A stretch of DNA of 64,000 bases from an uncultured Desulfosarcina sp. Its GTDB lineage: Bacteria > Desulfobacterota > Desulfobacteria > Desulfobacterales > Desulfosarcinaceae. Of the stretch, positions 1 through 9,085 are shown piece after piece. A program made the translations under genes and the position numbers. The stretch's first letter is position 1, and every line of letters starts with the position of its first letter. The notes under the pieces are model-generated. The model was given only the letters and a program-made list of their open reading frames with translations. It was not told the origin of the DNA and did no database searches. The DNA lies in the NCBI RefSeq assembly GCF_963668215.1, contig NZ_OY764190.1:4526001-4590000 (forward strand), read 5' to 3'.

Positions 1-1402
1 AGTCCTTGACCAGGTCCAGCAGCACTTTTTCCGTCTTGACCTGGGAGAACTGAAAGTTTCCGTGGCTGTCCCGTTCGGTGAGCAGTCCTTCCTGGAAAAA
101 ATCGGGAATGTCGTTGAACAGTTCGTCGTCACGCGCATTCCATACATTGTAGGAGACGTCCTTGCGGATTCCCCGCACCAGCCGGCGCAGGTATTCCAGT
201 TTGTCCTCCAGGGTGAGAAAAGCGGTGTGGAAATCCCGGTCGTGCAGCTTGTTGTAATCGCCGATGATCGTATTGAGTTTGATGATGAAGGTTTGAATCT
301 CGTTGATGAACTCCAGCACGCCTTCGGGAACCACGAGCACACCGTAATTTTTCCCAACGGCGGCCCGGTCCATGATGGCATCGCAGACGACCCGGGAAAG
401 GTGCCTCAACGTCATGCCATAGGCGGTGTAATCCACCACGCCCTTTGCAGCGGCTTTCTCCAGCCGGGCGTGATCCACATAGTCGGCAAGGTCTTCGCCA
501 ATCAGGGTCATGTTGGCGTGGGTCTGCAGGGCCACCTCCAGGGCCAGGTGGCTGGCGACCCGACCCATGACCTTGCATACGTGCCAGTATTTCACATCGG
601 AACTGGAATCGGTGCACAGGTTGGCGATGGCTTGGGAGAAGGCGCGCGCAGCGGTGTGGAACCCGAAGGACATGGCGCACAAAACCTTGCCGTTGGCGTC
701 GCGGACCTGGATGTCGCCGTCGATGGTTTTGGGCACGCCGATCACCTGAATGCCGTCGTCGAACATTTCCTGGGCCAGAAAAGCGGCGTTGGTGTTGGAG
801 TCGTCGCCGCCTACCACTACCAGAGCGTTGAGTCCCAGGCGCTTGCAGGTTTCCCGGGAGAGGTCCATCTTCTTGCGGTTGTCGATTTTGGTGCGGCCGG
901 TCTTGATCATGGTGAACCCGCCCACATTGCGGTAGCGGTCCACAAGCTCCCGGGTCAGTTCAACGCAGTCCCCGTTGATGATGCCGTCGGGCCCCATCAG
1001 AAATCCGAATATTTTCGTCCGGTGATTGGCCCGTTTGGCCGCATCGAACAGCCCGGCAATCACATTGTGCCCGCCGGGGGCAGGGCCGCCGGAAAAGACG
1101 ATGCCGATGTTGCGCGGCTGCCGATAGTCCTCCTTTGCCCCATCCTTGAGGTCGTCGCTTCCTTTGACGCGCTGGACCGTATTGCCGATGATGTGGGCAA
1201 GCTGCCGTTTGGCCTCTTTGTCGATCTCGAAATGGTATTGATCGTCGGTTTCCAACCGGGTGAACGGCTGACGGAAAACCTCGCATGCCGGGGGCTGATA
1301 GGCAATTCTCTCTTTCAGTTCCAGGTTCTCGTCGGCAACGGCGTCGGCAACCGTCGGGTGTTCGAGCATTTTATCGAGGTGGATATTGGATGGTAGCGGC
1401 AT
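1..1402 (-). CDS. Diphosphate-dependent 6-phosphofructokinase (3' end outside window)
   Basis: Phosphorylates fructose-6-phosphate with pyrophosphate, reversibly, in cytosolic glycolysis/gluconeogenesis. Read on the minus strand from ATG at 1402 (Shine-Dalgarno AGGAGG just upstream), the protein shows GGPAPGGHNVI in the phosphate-binding loop, then PKTIDGD and GGDDSNTN. The GGDD signature is known to mark PPi-dependent rather than ATP-dependent enzymes. About 467 residues are visible and the frame is still open at base 1, so the C-terminus is missing; the long PPi-PFK class is about 550 residues. A long open frame on the plus strand over the same bases is antisense shadow. The gene stands alone here, with no partner visible on its downstream side. 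Confidence 0.93.
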   Translation of the reverse strand, partial: MPLPSNIHLDKMLEHPTVADAVADENLELKERIAYQPPACEVFRQPFTRLETDDQYHFEIDKEAKRQLAHIIGNTVQRVKGSDDLKDGAKEDYRQPRNIGIVFSGGPAPGGHNVIAGLFDAAKRANHRTKIFGFLMGPDGIINGDCVELTRELVDRYRNVGGFTMIKTGRTKIDNRKKMDLSRETCKRLGLNALVVVGGDDSNTNAAFLAQEMFDDGIQVIGVPKTIDGDIQVRDANGKVLCAMSFGFHTAARAFSQAIANLCTDSSSDVKYWHVCKVMGRVASHLALEVALQTHANMTLIGEDLADYVDHARLEKAAAKGVVDYTAYGMTLRHLSRVVCDAIMDRAAVGKNYGVLVVPEGVLEFINEIQTFIIKLNTIIGDYNKLHDRDFHTAFLTLEDKLEYLRRLVRGIRKDVSYNVWNARDDELFNDIPDFFQEGLLTERDSHGNFQFSQVKTEKVLLDLVKD

Positions 1403-1885
1403 CTCAGCCCTCCTGAGCAGGCGATCCATGGCTTGCATGGTTGCGATTGGTTTAAGTTAAGGAAACGATTCGTCTATTTTCATATCTTCGGGATGTGCCT
1501 TTAGTCAAGGCCTGTCGTGTGCTGCGAGGTGGATGCCACCGCATAGGTTTATGAAAATAAAGCAAAATATGTGTTTCCGGGATCGATGGGAGGGGGGCCG
1601 ATCAGCGGGAGATCCGTATTATTGCCTTGGCGCAGTGTAGGGGCGTGGTTCATCCGCGCCCGGTTAGCAAAGGGGGAGAAAAACCCTAAAGGAGGGGATA
1701 AACCCCGCCACTACGCTTGTGCAACATACAGAAAAGTGGTCTCGAAATTCGTATCGATGCAGGCATGACTACGAAAAGCAAAAAAATTCCAATTCGGTTG
1801 CCCTGAGCCGATCGCAGGCGGTTATTGACAACGCTTACACGAATCGATACTGACAATGGCTTTGTTTAAAGGACTTGCTTTGCCA
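1403..1885. other. Intergenic region, no supported gene
   Basis: About 480 bases between two divergent genes. A 65-codon open frame at 1571-1768 has no convincing start site or recognisable product. The word GTAGGGGCG at 1637-1645 followed by CGCGCCC resembles the start of the short palindrome at 43913-43940, so it may be a worn repeat. The promoters of both flanking genes must lie here, but I cannot assign them with confidence. Confidence 0.5.
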
Positions 1886-2596
1886 ATGAAACCCATCCTG
1901 ATTGTCAAAACCGGTGGAACCTATCCCGACATGGCGGACCGCTTCGGCGATTTCGAAGACTGGTTCCTCCAGCGGCTGGACCGTGCGTCGCAGCCCATCG
2001 ATATCGTCCGCCCCCATGTCGGGGAAAAATTGCCGCCGCTGGAGCCGCTGGGCGGTATAATCATTACCGGCAGCCACGACATGGTTACTGACAGGCATCC
2101 CTGGAGCGAAAGGACCGCCCTTTGGGTCAAAGAGGCCGTAACGAGCGAGATCCCGGTGCTGGGGGTCTGTTACGGACATCAACTGTTGGCCCACGCGCTG
2201 GGCGGCATCGTGGGAGACAACCCCAGAGGCAAGGAGTTCGGTACCGTGGCGATTCGACTCAGCAGCCGGGTCGGCAAGGACCAGCTGTTCCAGGGGCTGC
2301 CGGCCGTTTTCGACGCACAGGCCTGCCACAGCCAGAGCGTCCTGCAATTGCCGGTCGGCGCGACCCTTCTGGCATCCTCCGAAATGGACCCGCACCATGC
2401 CTTTTCCGTGGGCGAGTGTGCCTGGGGCGTTCAGTTTCACCCCGAATTCAACGCCGAGGTGCTGCGGCATTACATCCGGCGGTTTGCCGACGAGCTTGCG
2501 GCCCAGGGAAGCGAGGTCGACGGCCTGCTGGAGGGCGTCCGGGAAACGCCGATCAGCGAAGGGCTGCTGCGGCGATTTCAGCAATTGTGCCGATAA
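1886..2596 (+). CDS. Class I glutamine amidotransferase-like protein
   Basis: A stand-alone 236-residue glutaminase-type domain of the GMP-synthase/YfeJ group. It shows the nucleophile elbow GVCYGHQ (Cys at about residue 95) and the catalytic His-Glu pair in GVQFHPEF near residue 184. Such domains hydrolyse glutamine and pass ammonia to a partner, or act as gamma-glutamyl hydrolases; the real substrate cannot be read from sequence. The start at 1886 (MKPILIVKTGG) is preferred over an ATG 30 bases earlier because the family begins there and AAAGGA lies upstream. It precedes an amino-acid ABC transporter by about 230 bases, with no overlap, so it may be a separate transcript. Confidence 0.85.
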   Translation: MKPILIVKTGGTYPDMADRFGDFEDWFLQRLDRASQPIDIVRPHVGEKLPPLEPLGGIIITGSHDMVTDRHPWSERTALWVKEAVTSEIPVLGVCYGHQLLAHALGGIVGDNPRGKEFGTVAIRLSSRVGKDQLFQGLPAVFDAQACHSQSVLQLPVGATLLASSEMDPHHAFSVGECAWGVQFHPEFNAEVLRHYIRRFADELAAQGSEVDGLLEGVRETPISEGLLRRFQQLCR

Positions 2597-2826
2597 ACGC
2601 TGGCCCGGCGACTCCCGGGCACGCAATCAAGGCTTTACTTTGTGCGTAAGTTATTGTAAAAGTTAGTTGTCTTTTTTGCTTGCGATTTCCTGGTGAACGG
2701 CGGCCCTCATTTCTAACCGCCTGAATCGGAAGCTATCCCGACATTTTTGATGTTGTAAACCCACGGTGGAACCGGCCGCGCAGGAGCGGCCTCGCTCTGT
2801 TAAATCTATCAAGGAGGAGAACAAGT

Positions 2827-3651
2827 ATGAAAAGAGGTTTATTTACCGCGTTGGCAATTGTCGCCGCAGTGGCCTTTTGCATGGGGACGGCTTTCGGGGC
2901 GGACATCGAGCTGGCCAAGAAATCCCATCTTCAGAAGATCCTGGAAAGAGGCGAGTTGCGTGTTGGTTTCGAATCCGGCTACATGCCCTTTGAAATGACC
3001 AACAAAAAAGGCGAATTCATCGGTTTCGATATGGACTTCGGACGGCGCATGGCCAAGGCCATGGGCGTTAAGTTCGTTCCCGTGAACACCGCCTGGGACG
3101 GCATTATTCCCGCCCTGGTCACCGACAAGTTCGACATCATCATGGGCGGCATGACCATCACCCAGGAGAGAAACCTGAAGGTCAATTTTTCCGATCCGTA
3201 TATCGTCGTAGGGCAGGCCATCCTCCTCAACAATAAGTACGAGGGCACGATCAAATCCTACAAAGATCTCAACGACCCCAAATACATCGTTACCTCCCGC
3301 ATGGGCACCACCGGTGAGCAGTCCATCAAGCGCATGATTCCCAAGGCCACCTACAAAGGCTTCGAGTCCGAAGCCGAAGCCGGCATGGAAGTGATCAACG
3401 GCAAAGCCGCCGCGCTGGTCTACGACCTGCCCTTTATCGGTGTGCTCTATTCCAGCCAGGGAAAGGGCAAAACCGTATTTCTGGATCAGCCCTTCACCTA
3501 TGAGCCGTTGGCATGGGCCATCAATCAGGGCGATCCCGACTTCCTCAACTGGCTGAACAATTTCCTCAGGCAGTGCAAGGGAGATGGTTTCTACGACAAA
3601 GTCTACAGCAAATGGATCCTGAATTCCGACTGGAAAAAGGAACTCCAGTAA
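2827..3651 (+). CDS. Amino-acid ABC transporter substrate-binding protein (family 3)
   Basis: Periplasmic binding protein of a polar amino-acid importer, 274 residues. It has an N-terminal signal peptide (Lys/Arg start, hydrophobic core, cleavage near AFGA) and then a SBP_bac_3 fold with the typical opening 'GELRVGFESGYMPFEM', the 'GFDMDFGRRMAKAMGV' segment and 'DIIMGGMTITQER'. The ATG follows AAGGAGG at normal spacing. It is the first gene of a three-gene operon with permease and ATPase. A strong stem-loop lies immediately downstream, which would fit the usual excess of binding protein over membrane components. The ligand is probably a polar or basic amino acid; the sequence does not say which. 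Confidence 0.93.
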   Translation: MKRGLFTALAIVAAVAFCMGTAFGADIELAKKSHLQKILERGELRVGFESGYMPFEMTNKKGEFIGFDMDFGRRMAKAMGVKFVPVNTAWDGIIPALVTDKFDIIMGGMTITQERNLKVNFSDPYIVVGQAILLNNKYEGTIKSYKDLNDPKYIVTSRMGTTGEQSIKRMIPKATYKGFESEAEAGMEVINGKAAALVYDLPFIGVLYSSQGKGKTVFLDQPFTYEPLAWAINQGDPDFLNWLNNFLRQCKGDGFYDKVYSKWILNSDWKKELQ

Positions 3652-3689
3652 CATTCTGACGATGATCGATCGGTGATCATGATTCACAC

Positions 3690-3725
3690 ACACAGGCCGG
3701 CCGGTAAATCACGGCCGGCCTGTGT
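3690..3725 (+). terminator. Intra-operon stem-loop
   Basis: A perfect 13-bp inverted repeat (ACACAGGCCGGCC at 3690-3702, complement at 3713-3725) with a 10-base loop, and no T-run after it. It lies between the binding-protein gene and the permease gene. It is more likely an mRNA-stabilising or attenuating hairpin than a full terminator. Confidence 0.65.
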
Positions 3726-3793
3726 CGTTCGGACCGGATCACTTGATCCCATTTCCCTACGCCCGGTACTCCCGGCAGGAAGAAGATCTGAAC

Positions 3794-4804
3794 ATGAGTG
3801 AAGAAAACAGTCAGCGCATAACAGGAAGACCCGCCAACTACAACCGCTGGGTCATGGTATTCTGTTTCGGTGTTTTGGTTTTTCTGGGCCTGTTTTACTA
3901 TGCGTCCCAGAAGATCGCATACAACTGGCGGTGGAACCGAACTCCCATCTATTTTGCCTACCAGGATGACATCCATGTTACCTCTGCCATCGACGGCGAG
4001 GTATCTTCCATCGAAAAGGATGGCAGCAAGGTCATCATCACCGTCAAAGGCATCGGCGAGGAGGCAGACTATAGCGCCCCGGCCGGCAGCGTGAAGGTGA
4101 GTAAAGGCGAATTCATTTCCCCGGGCGATACCCTGGCGGTCTACAAAAAGTGGAAAGCCGGCCTTCTGGTGATCGGTTTGTGGATCACGCTGCAGATCAG
4201 CGTCATGGCCACGATATTCGGCGTGATTATCGGCGTGATCAGCGGGTTGATGCGCATTTCCGACAACCCGGCCCTTAGATGGACGTCCATCGTTTATGTG
4301 GAACTGATCCGCGGGTCGCCGCTGATGGTCCAGATCCTGATCTGGTATTTCGTGCTGGGTACTCTGATCAACGACCTGCTTGCGTCCTACGGCATCGGAC
4401 AGATTCCGGCCTTCTGGTACGGCGTCGCCTCGCTGGCCTGCTTTGCCGGCGCCTACGTTTCGGAAATCGTGCGGGCGGGCATCCAGTCCATTCACCGTGG
4501 ACAGACCGAAGCGGCCCGCAGCCTGGGAATGAGCTATGCGCAGTCCATGCGCTACATCATTCTGCCCCAGGCTCTGCGCCGGATCTTGCCGCCCCTTGCC
4601 GGACAGTTCATCAGCCTGATCAAGGATTCCTCGCTGCTGGGCATCATCGCCATCCGAGAGTTGACCAAGGCGGCCCGCGAGGCGGTTACGGCAACGCTTC
4701 AGCCTTTCGAAGTCTATATTCTTCTGGGGTTGTTGTACCTGGTGCTCACCTTTACCCTTTCCATGTACGTGCAATATCTTGAGAGAAGGATGGCCACATC
4801 GTGA
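3794..4804 (+). CDS. Amino-acid ABC transporter permease with extra N-terminal periplasmic segment
   Basis: Inner-membrane permease, 336 residues, of the HisM/GlnP type. The ATG at 3794 has an AGGAAG ribosome site; an in-frame earlier ATG at 3722 would fall inside the stem-loop and is rejected. Residues about 15-35 form one membrane helix. About 85 mostly polar residues follow (DDIHVTSAIDGEV... to the GEFISPGDTL region), and then the usual multi-helix permease domain. The coupling motif EAARSLGMSYAQSMRYIILP is intact. Most permeases of this family lack the polar insert, which probably faces the periplasm. The stop overlaps the ATPase start by four bases. Confidence 0.92.
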   Translation: MSEENSQRITGRPANYNRWVMVFCFGVLVFLGLFYYASQKIAYNWRWNRTPIYFAYQDDIHVTSAIDGEVSSIEKDGSKVIITVKGIGEEADYSAPAGSVKVSKGEFISPGDTLAVYKKWKAGLLVIGLWITLQISVMATIFGVIIGVISGLMRISDNPALRWTSIVYVELIRGSPLMVQILIWYFVLGTLINDLLASYGIGQIPAFWYGVASLACFAGAYVSEIVRAGIQSIHRGQTEAARSLGMSYAQSMRYIILPQALRRILPPLAGQFISLIKDSSLLGIIAIRELTKAAREAVTATLQPFEVYILLGLLYLVLTFTLSMYVQYLERRMATS

Positions 4805-5532
4805 TACAGGCAAAAAACGTATACAAGACCTTTTACGCTCCCCACGAAATCAACGCCCTGGTGGATGTCACCGCCAGTATCGAGCCCGGTGAAGTGGTGG
4901 TGGTGATCGGCCCTTCGGGATCCGGCAAGAGTACTTTTCTGAGGTGCCTCAACCGGCTGGAGCATGCCACCAGCGGGCATATTTTCATCGACGGCATCGA
5001 CATCCTGGATCAGCGCACCGATATCAACAAGGTGAGGGCTGAGGTGGGCATGGTGTTCCAATCCTTCAACCTGTTCCCCCACAAAACAGTGCTGGAAAAC
5101 GTGACCCTGGCCCAGAAAGTGGTCCGCAAACGCAAAGGCGAAGCTGCCCACGACAAAGCCATGGCCCTTTTGAATAAAGTGGGGATCAGCGACAAGATCA
5201 ATGTCTTCCCGGATCAGCTCTCCGGTGGCCAGCAGCAGCGGGTGGCCATCGCCCGGGCCCTGGCCATGGAACCCAAAGTGATGCTCTTCGACGAGCCGAC
5301 CTCGGCATTAGATCCGGAGATGATCGGCGAGGTGCTGGACGTCATGAAAACCCTGGCCAAGGAAGGCATGACCATGGTGGTGGTGACCCACGAAATGGGC
5401 TTTGCCCGCGAGGTGGCCGACCGCGTGATCTTCATGGATGCCGGGGCCATCGTGGAAGAGGGTACCCCGGAGCATTTCTTTACCAACCCCACCCACGACC
5501 GGACCAAGCTGTTTCTCAGTCAGATTTTGTAA
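4801..5532 (+). CDS. Amino-acid ABC transporter ATP-binding protein (GlnQ-type)
   Basis: ATPase that powers the importer, 243 residues, with all motifs intact: Walker A GPSGSGKST (about residues 38-46), Q-loop in VFQSFNLFPH, signature LSGGQQQR, Walker B VMLFDEP and switch His in VVTHEMGF. It starts with GTG in a GTGA overlap with the permease stop, so the two are translationally coupled. Its 3' end overlaps the convergent alpha/beta hydrolase by 17 bases. Confidence 0.94.
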   Translation: MIQAKNVYKTFYAPHEINALVDVTASIEPGEVVVVIGPSGSGKSTFLRCLNRLEHATSGHIFIDGIDILDQRTDINKVRAEVGMVFQSFNLFPHKTVLENVTLAQKVVRKRKGEAAHDKAMALLNKVGISDKINVFPDQLSGGQQQRVAIARALAMEPKVMLFDEPTSALDPEMIGEVLDVMKTLAKEGMTMVVVTHEMGFAREVADRVIFMDAGAIVEEGTPEHFFTNPTHDRTKLFLSQIL

Positions 5533-6411
5533 GGCGTTGGGGGGCCGATGCGTTATCCAGGCCAATGGTTTTCATCATCCTGGACAACACCTGCTGCCTG
5601 TTGCCGGAACGATCCACTAACGATCCGAAAAATGCCTGCCGGTGGTCGAAGCTGTCGATGTGCGAGCCGGTCGTCCCGATCAGGCAACGAGGCTCCGGGG
5701 CGGCCTCGTACAGTTCGTGAGCATGGCTGAACGGAACGTAATCGTCTTCCATGCTGTGAATGATGACGATCGGTGCGCGGACCTGTTTCAGTTTGCTGCC
5801 GTTTTCGAAATGAAACTTCAGCAGCCTGGTCGTCGGGAGAAACCAGTATTGCCTCCGGGCAACGGCATCCAGGGAGAAGAACGTCGATTCCAGAATTAAA
5901 GCTGCAATTCTTTTGCCCCTGGCGATTTCCACCGCCACAGCCCCGCCCAGAGATCGCCCCCAAACGATGATATCCTCCTGATCGATCCGCTTTTCGTCGA
6001 CCAGATAGTTCCAGGCCGTCTGCCCGTCCGTATAGATATGCTGCTCCTTTCCGATCCTGCCCGTACTCCTTCCATATCCCCGGTAGTCGATCATCAGGGC
6101 ATTGACGCCCATCTCTTTGAACGTGTCCAACCGGAAGCTTTTCTGGCTGATGTTGGTGCCGTTGGCCTGGAAATAAAGGACGGTTTCTTCGCCGCGCCGG
6201 TTTGCAGCCACCAGGCATATAATCGCTGCCCATCGGTCGTGGTCAGAAACAGTTCTTCGATGTCCAGATGCCGGGGTGGCGAAAGCGAGGGGCCCCGGGA
6301 CTGGAAGATTGCATAGCTTTGAGAATAATGGGCAGCCATCACGACCACGGGATAAGCGGCCATGGTGAATATGAGGATGGTGATGATGTCCTTTTTCAGC
6401 CCTTTATGCAC
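5516..6411 (-). pseudogene. Alpha/beta hydrolase, membrane-anchored, broken by a -1 frameshift
   Basis: The N-terminal part (GTG at 6411; MHKGLKKD, one membrane helix, then LTTTDGQRLYAWW) and the rest (ETVLYFQANGTNIS, DYRGYGRSTG, nucleophile elbow VWGRSLGGAVA) lie in different frames. The frames must join around 6190-6212. Adding one G to the GG of coding AACCGGCG restores a continuous protein of about 298 residues resembling the BEM46/ABHD-type serine hydrolases. The Ser in GRSLGG, an Asp region near EDDYVPFSH, and a late His in GSHIDSF fit a catalytic triad. Because all other parts are intact, a sequencing error is as likely as real inactivation. The C-terminus overlaps the convergent ABC ATPase gene. 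Confidence 0.75.
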
Positions 6412-6557
6412 ATCCGGCCTCTCTGGGTTTCAGATTGAATCCATAGGCCTTCCGGTAATCGACCGCTGTTTTCTCTCTGGCTTGGACATCGTCTCCCGGT
6501 TGGCGGTTAAGATTGGACGAGCGGTGCATACCGGACCATAGAAGATGATCGTTTCAC

Positions 6558-7688
6558 TCATTGCTCACACACAAACGTATCCGGATATTCTGCAAGCACA
6601 TCCAATTGATTGGCAGAATACCTCGGAAAAAAGACGGTTTTGGTAAATGCGTTTTCAATCAATTCCCGATTGCCCTGACGCGTGTAGTCAACGAATTTCC
6701 CTGTTACATCCCCGGAGAGATTTGCGGTTACGTCGAGAACTTTAACGGGCGTTTTGCATGAAAAGTCAAAGGCTCCAAAACGGATGACGCGTATCCCCGG
6801 ATTGCCATGGGTTCTGAAATGGATGCGCCGGTTTTTCTGATCGTAAACGATGCTCCATCGTGTGTTGCTTTGATACGGAGTGCCCTTCCACTCCCGGTCT
6901 ATACTCCAACTGACGCTCTTTAAAATCTCGAAGGCATAGTCGATGAGCGCCGCTGAAGTCGCGGGATCGTATTTTTCGATCATTTTGGCGGCGCGAGTGA
7001 ACCGCTCGATGGATTTGTACATGTCCGGTTCAGGGATCGAATCTTTCTTCAGGTAGCCCAGCGAAAGCGCATACGTGTTGTTGGTTAAGGCACGATAGGG
7101 CAATGTCTCGCCTGTGTGGCAGACCATCTTCCCGTCCAGATATTCGATAGTGGCGCAGTTGCCATCTTTGTCGCTGACCATGAAATGGGTATGAATCCCT
7201 TTTTGTGGCCTGATTCTCAGTGTGGCGTCATTCTCGATCACTTCTTTAACGGTTGCAAAATTATCGAGTTGGTATTGCCGCCACTGCCCGGCTAGAATAG
7301 AAGCCCTGTCATCCGGTTCCGGATATTTTCTATTCGGGGTGTTGCGGAACAATCCCATGGATTCGACGACAAGACCGGCTTCGTTCATCCCACCCGGACC
7401 CAACTCCCGACCGTATTGAGTGAACGTAATGCTGCCGAATCTTGAGATCCAGGTTGCCGGTGTTCCGAGACCGGTGCTGTCCATAGTGGGCTGATATGCG
7501 GTTTTTGAAACCCCGCGTTTGTTGACGATAATTAAGCCATCCTCGACCATCCAATCGTAATTTTTTCCGACAAGCACCTGATCTGCATGTTTGAGCTGAA
7601 AAGTCGTGCACGCCCTGGCGTCCACCTGAATAAAAGCGATCAACAGGCAGAGAGCGACTTGTGAGCATCTCAAAAACCAAATTTTCAT
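6558..7688 (-). CDS. Exported choloylglycine hydrolase/linear amide hydrolase family protein
   Basis: Ntn-hydrolase of the bile-salt hydrolase/penicillin V acylase family, 376 residues. A signal peptide of about 26 residues ends at DARA, directly followed by CTTF. Cleavage would expose the Cys that serves as N-terminal nucleophile, which is how periplasmic Gram-negative members mature. Later family features include GKNYDW, GGMNEAGLVVE and the ALTNNTYA segment. It should cleave an amide bond in an acylated amino compound, for example an N-acyl amino acid or acyl-homoserine lactone; the natural substrate is unknown. A putative lipoprotein gene lies 22 bases upstream on the same strand, so the two are probably cotranscribed. 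Confidence 0.88.
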   Translation of the reverse strand: MKIWFLRCSQVALCLLIAFIQVDARACTTFQLKHADQVLVGKNYDWMVEDGLIIVNKRGVSKTAYQPTMDSTGLGTPATWISRFGSITFTQYGRELGPGGMNEAGLVVESMGLFRNTPNRKYPEPDDRASILAGQWRQYQLDNFATVKEVIENDATLRIRPQKGIHTHFMVSDKDGNCATIEYLDGKMVCHTGETLPYRALTNNTYALSLGYLKKDSIPEPDMYKSIERFTRAAKMIEKYDPATSAALIDYAFEILKSVSWSIDREWKGTPYQSNTRWSIVYDQKNRRIHFRTHGNPGIRVIRFGAFDFSCKTPVKVLDVTANLSGDVTGKFVDYTRQGNRELIENAFTKTVFFPRYSANQLDVLAEYPDTFVCEQ

Positions 7689-7710
7689 TTTATGCCTCCT
7701 TTATAATGCT

Positions 7711-8118
7711 TCATCCCTCTTCCGGGTAAGGCCTTACCGAACTTCCTATGGCAATGATTGTTCCGTCAGCATCCATCGCCTTGATCGTGATCTCGTACCG
7801 GCCTGGTGCGTACACCGGGCAGGGTCCCTGGATTTCCTTAAAATGGTCCCCGGCGATGATTAACTCTCCGGCGTAGGGCATCCTCACGGTCCCGTGGTCA
7901 TGGCTGTAAGCGTGATCGTACATGCCGATTTTAAGAAATTTCGTATTTTCGGGCACGCCTTTGATATAGATTTCAGGATTGCCCCAGCCGCATGGCTTCA
8001 AGCCCTCCCAGGTGAACTCGACGGAAATCTTGACCACCTGAGGGCTTATTTTTTCGCTTTCGCAACCGCTAAAAATGATGGCTGCCACGGCTATCAAGGC
8101 GATAAAGGTGTGCTTCAT
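7711..8118 (-). CDS. Lipoprotein, PEBP-like
   Basis: A 135-residue protein with a lipoprotein signal peptide and lipobox FSGC (Cys about residue 19), so it is probably membrane-anchored in the periplasm. The remainder (KPCGWGNPEIYIKGVPENTK, then YDHAYSHDHGTV, PCPVYAPGRYEITIKAMDA) resembles phosphatidylethanolamine-binding/YbhB-type folds in order and spacing. The family assignment is moderate because the canonical DPDAP ligand motif is replaced by YDHAYSHDHG. It sits just upstream of the exported amide hydrolase on the same strand. Confidence 0.65.
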   Translation of the reverse strand: MKHTFIALIAVAAIIFSGCESEKISPQVVKISVEFTWEGLKPCGWGNPEIYIKGVPENTKFLKIGMYDHAYSHDHGTVRMPYAGELIIAGDHFKEIQGPCPVYAPGRYEITIKAMDADGTIIAIGSSVRPYPEEG

Positions 8119-8446
8119 GGCAAGGCTCCAATAGATATCGGTCAGATTGACGATTTGGAAGCTTTCCAGGTTTTAGCAAACTTGGTGATGCGGACAGGAG
8201 CTTTTCTGGGTTTGGGTCATCGGTTCCCAATTAACACGATGAGCAGGTTCGCTTTCATCCAACTACAACAAATATACGTACAAATGTCAATTAAAAAGTA
8301 CAATTCCTGCTTCAGCTAAAACTTTGGCCCATTGGTCGGATCTGAAATGGAAAGTCCTATGGAGGGATATATTTTGATGGGGGTATAATTGTCTTCAGGT
8401 CGGCGATACATCGAATATGATCAGGATACCTTCATAACTGTTTCCG
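8119..8446. other. Intergenic region, no supported gene
   Basis: About 330 bases, AT-rich around 8260-8330, between a minus-strand lipoprotein start and the 3' end of the next minus-strand gene. It probably holds the promoter of the lipoprotein/hydrolase pair. I see no open frame, strong stem-loop or RNA gene. Confidence 0.5.
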
Positions 8447-9085
8447 TTACGGTTGGTATCGCTCCAAATCATCCAGAGAAAATTCGCTTAAACGTTTTCC
8501 CTTGTCGACCTGTTTCCGAATATCGGCAACGGCTTTTCCATATGCATCCATCACCCTGGCAAGAGACTGGTATAGCGTATCGTCTTCTCCCACCATTGCT
8601 TTGACGTCGTCCATGAGCGCCTTGCCCTGGTTGAAATGGACGGCAATTCGGGACAATGCTTTTGTGCGTTGCTGCTGCCGGATGCGCTCTTTTTCGAAAA
8701 CCGGCAGCAGTCGTTGGATCGACTTTTCGATCAGGTCGTTTCTCGACGCCGCAGCGTGTTTGGCGACGGTATCCAGTGCGGCCAAGGATCGCTGGCTGAC
8801 GACAAACGTTTTTTGAATGCGCTGTTCCTTTGTCGCAGGTTCAGGCGGCCGGGACTCAGCAGCGGCATGCAGGGCAGCCTCATCCTCCATCAGGTAATCG
8901 AACAGCGACTTCTGCTTGATCCCCAACTGGGCTGCCAGAATGCTTATCAGTTCGACCGTAGCCGGGTACAGCCGAAACGTGGCCCGCACTGATTTTTTCC
9001 CCAGTAGATCCGCGATCCCGGTGAACTGCAACGGCGTGTCGGTTTCACTTTCTTTGACCGAATCGTTTTTGATCGAATCATTCAT
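8447..9085 (-). CDS. Hypothetical protein with two ribbon-helix-helix-like segments
   Basis: A 212-residue soluble protein that I do not recognise as a named family. Two internal segments look alike. Residues about 31-67 (KKSVRATFRLYPATVELISI...) and about 90-130 (KTFVVSQRSLAALDTVAKHA...) each have a short beta-like stretch followed by two helices, the ribbon-helix-helix pattern of small DNA-binding proteins. The C-terminal third is helical and charged. The start is at 9085; the upstream region is very AT-rich and shared with the divergent hsp20 operon. It contains three copies of ATTACTA/TAGTAAT that may be its operators. DNA binding is inference. Confidence 0.7.
   Translation of the reverse strand: MNDSIKNDSVKESETDTPLQFTGIADLLGKKSVRATFRLYPATVELISILAAQLGIKQKSLFDYLMEDEAALHAAAESRPPEPATKEQRIQKTFVVSQRSLAALDTVAKHAAASRNDLIEKSIQRLLPVFEKERIRQQQRTKALSRIAVHFNQGKALMDDVKAMVGEDDTLYQSLARVMDAYGKAVADIRKQVDKGKRLSEFSLDDLERYQP

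Noticed and set aside
62..1396. A 444-codon plus-strand open frame
   Set aside because: It is antisense to the phosphofructokinase, has no recognisable domain, and exists because of the codon pattern of the real gene.
1571..1768. A 65-codon open frame
   Set aside because: No ribosome site, no conserved composition; probably chance.
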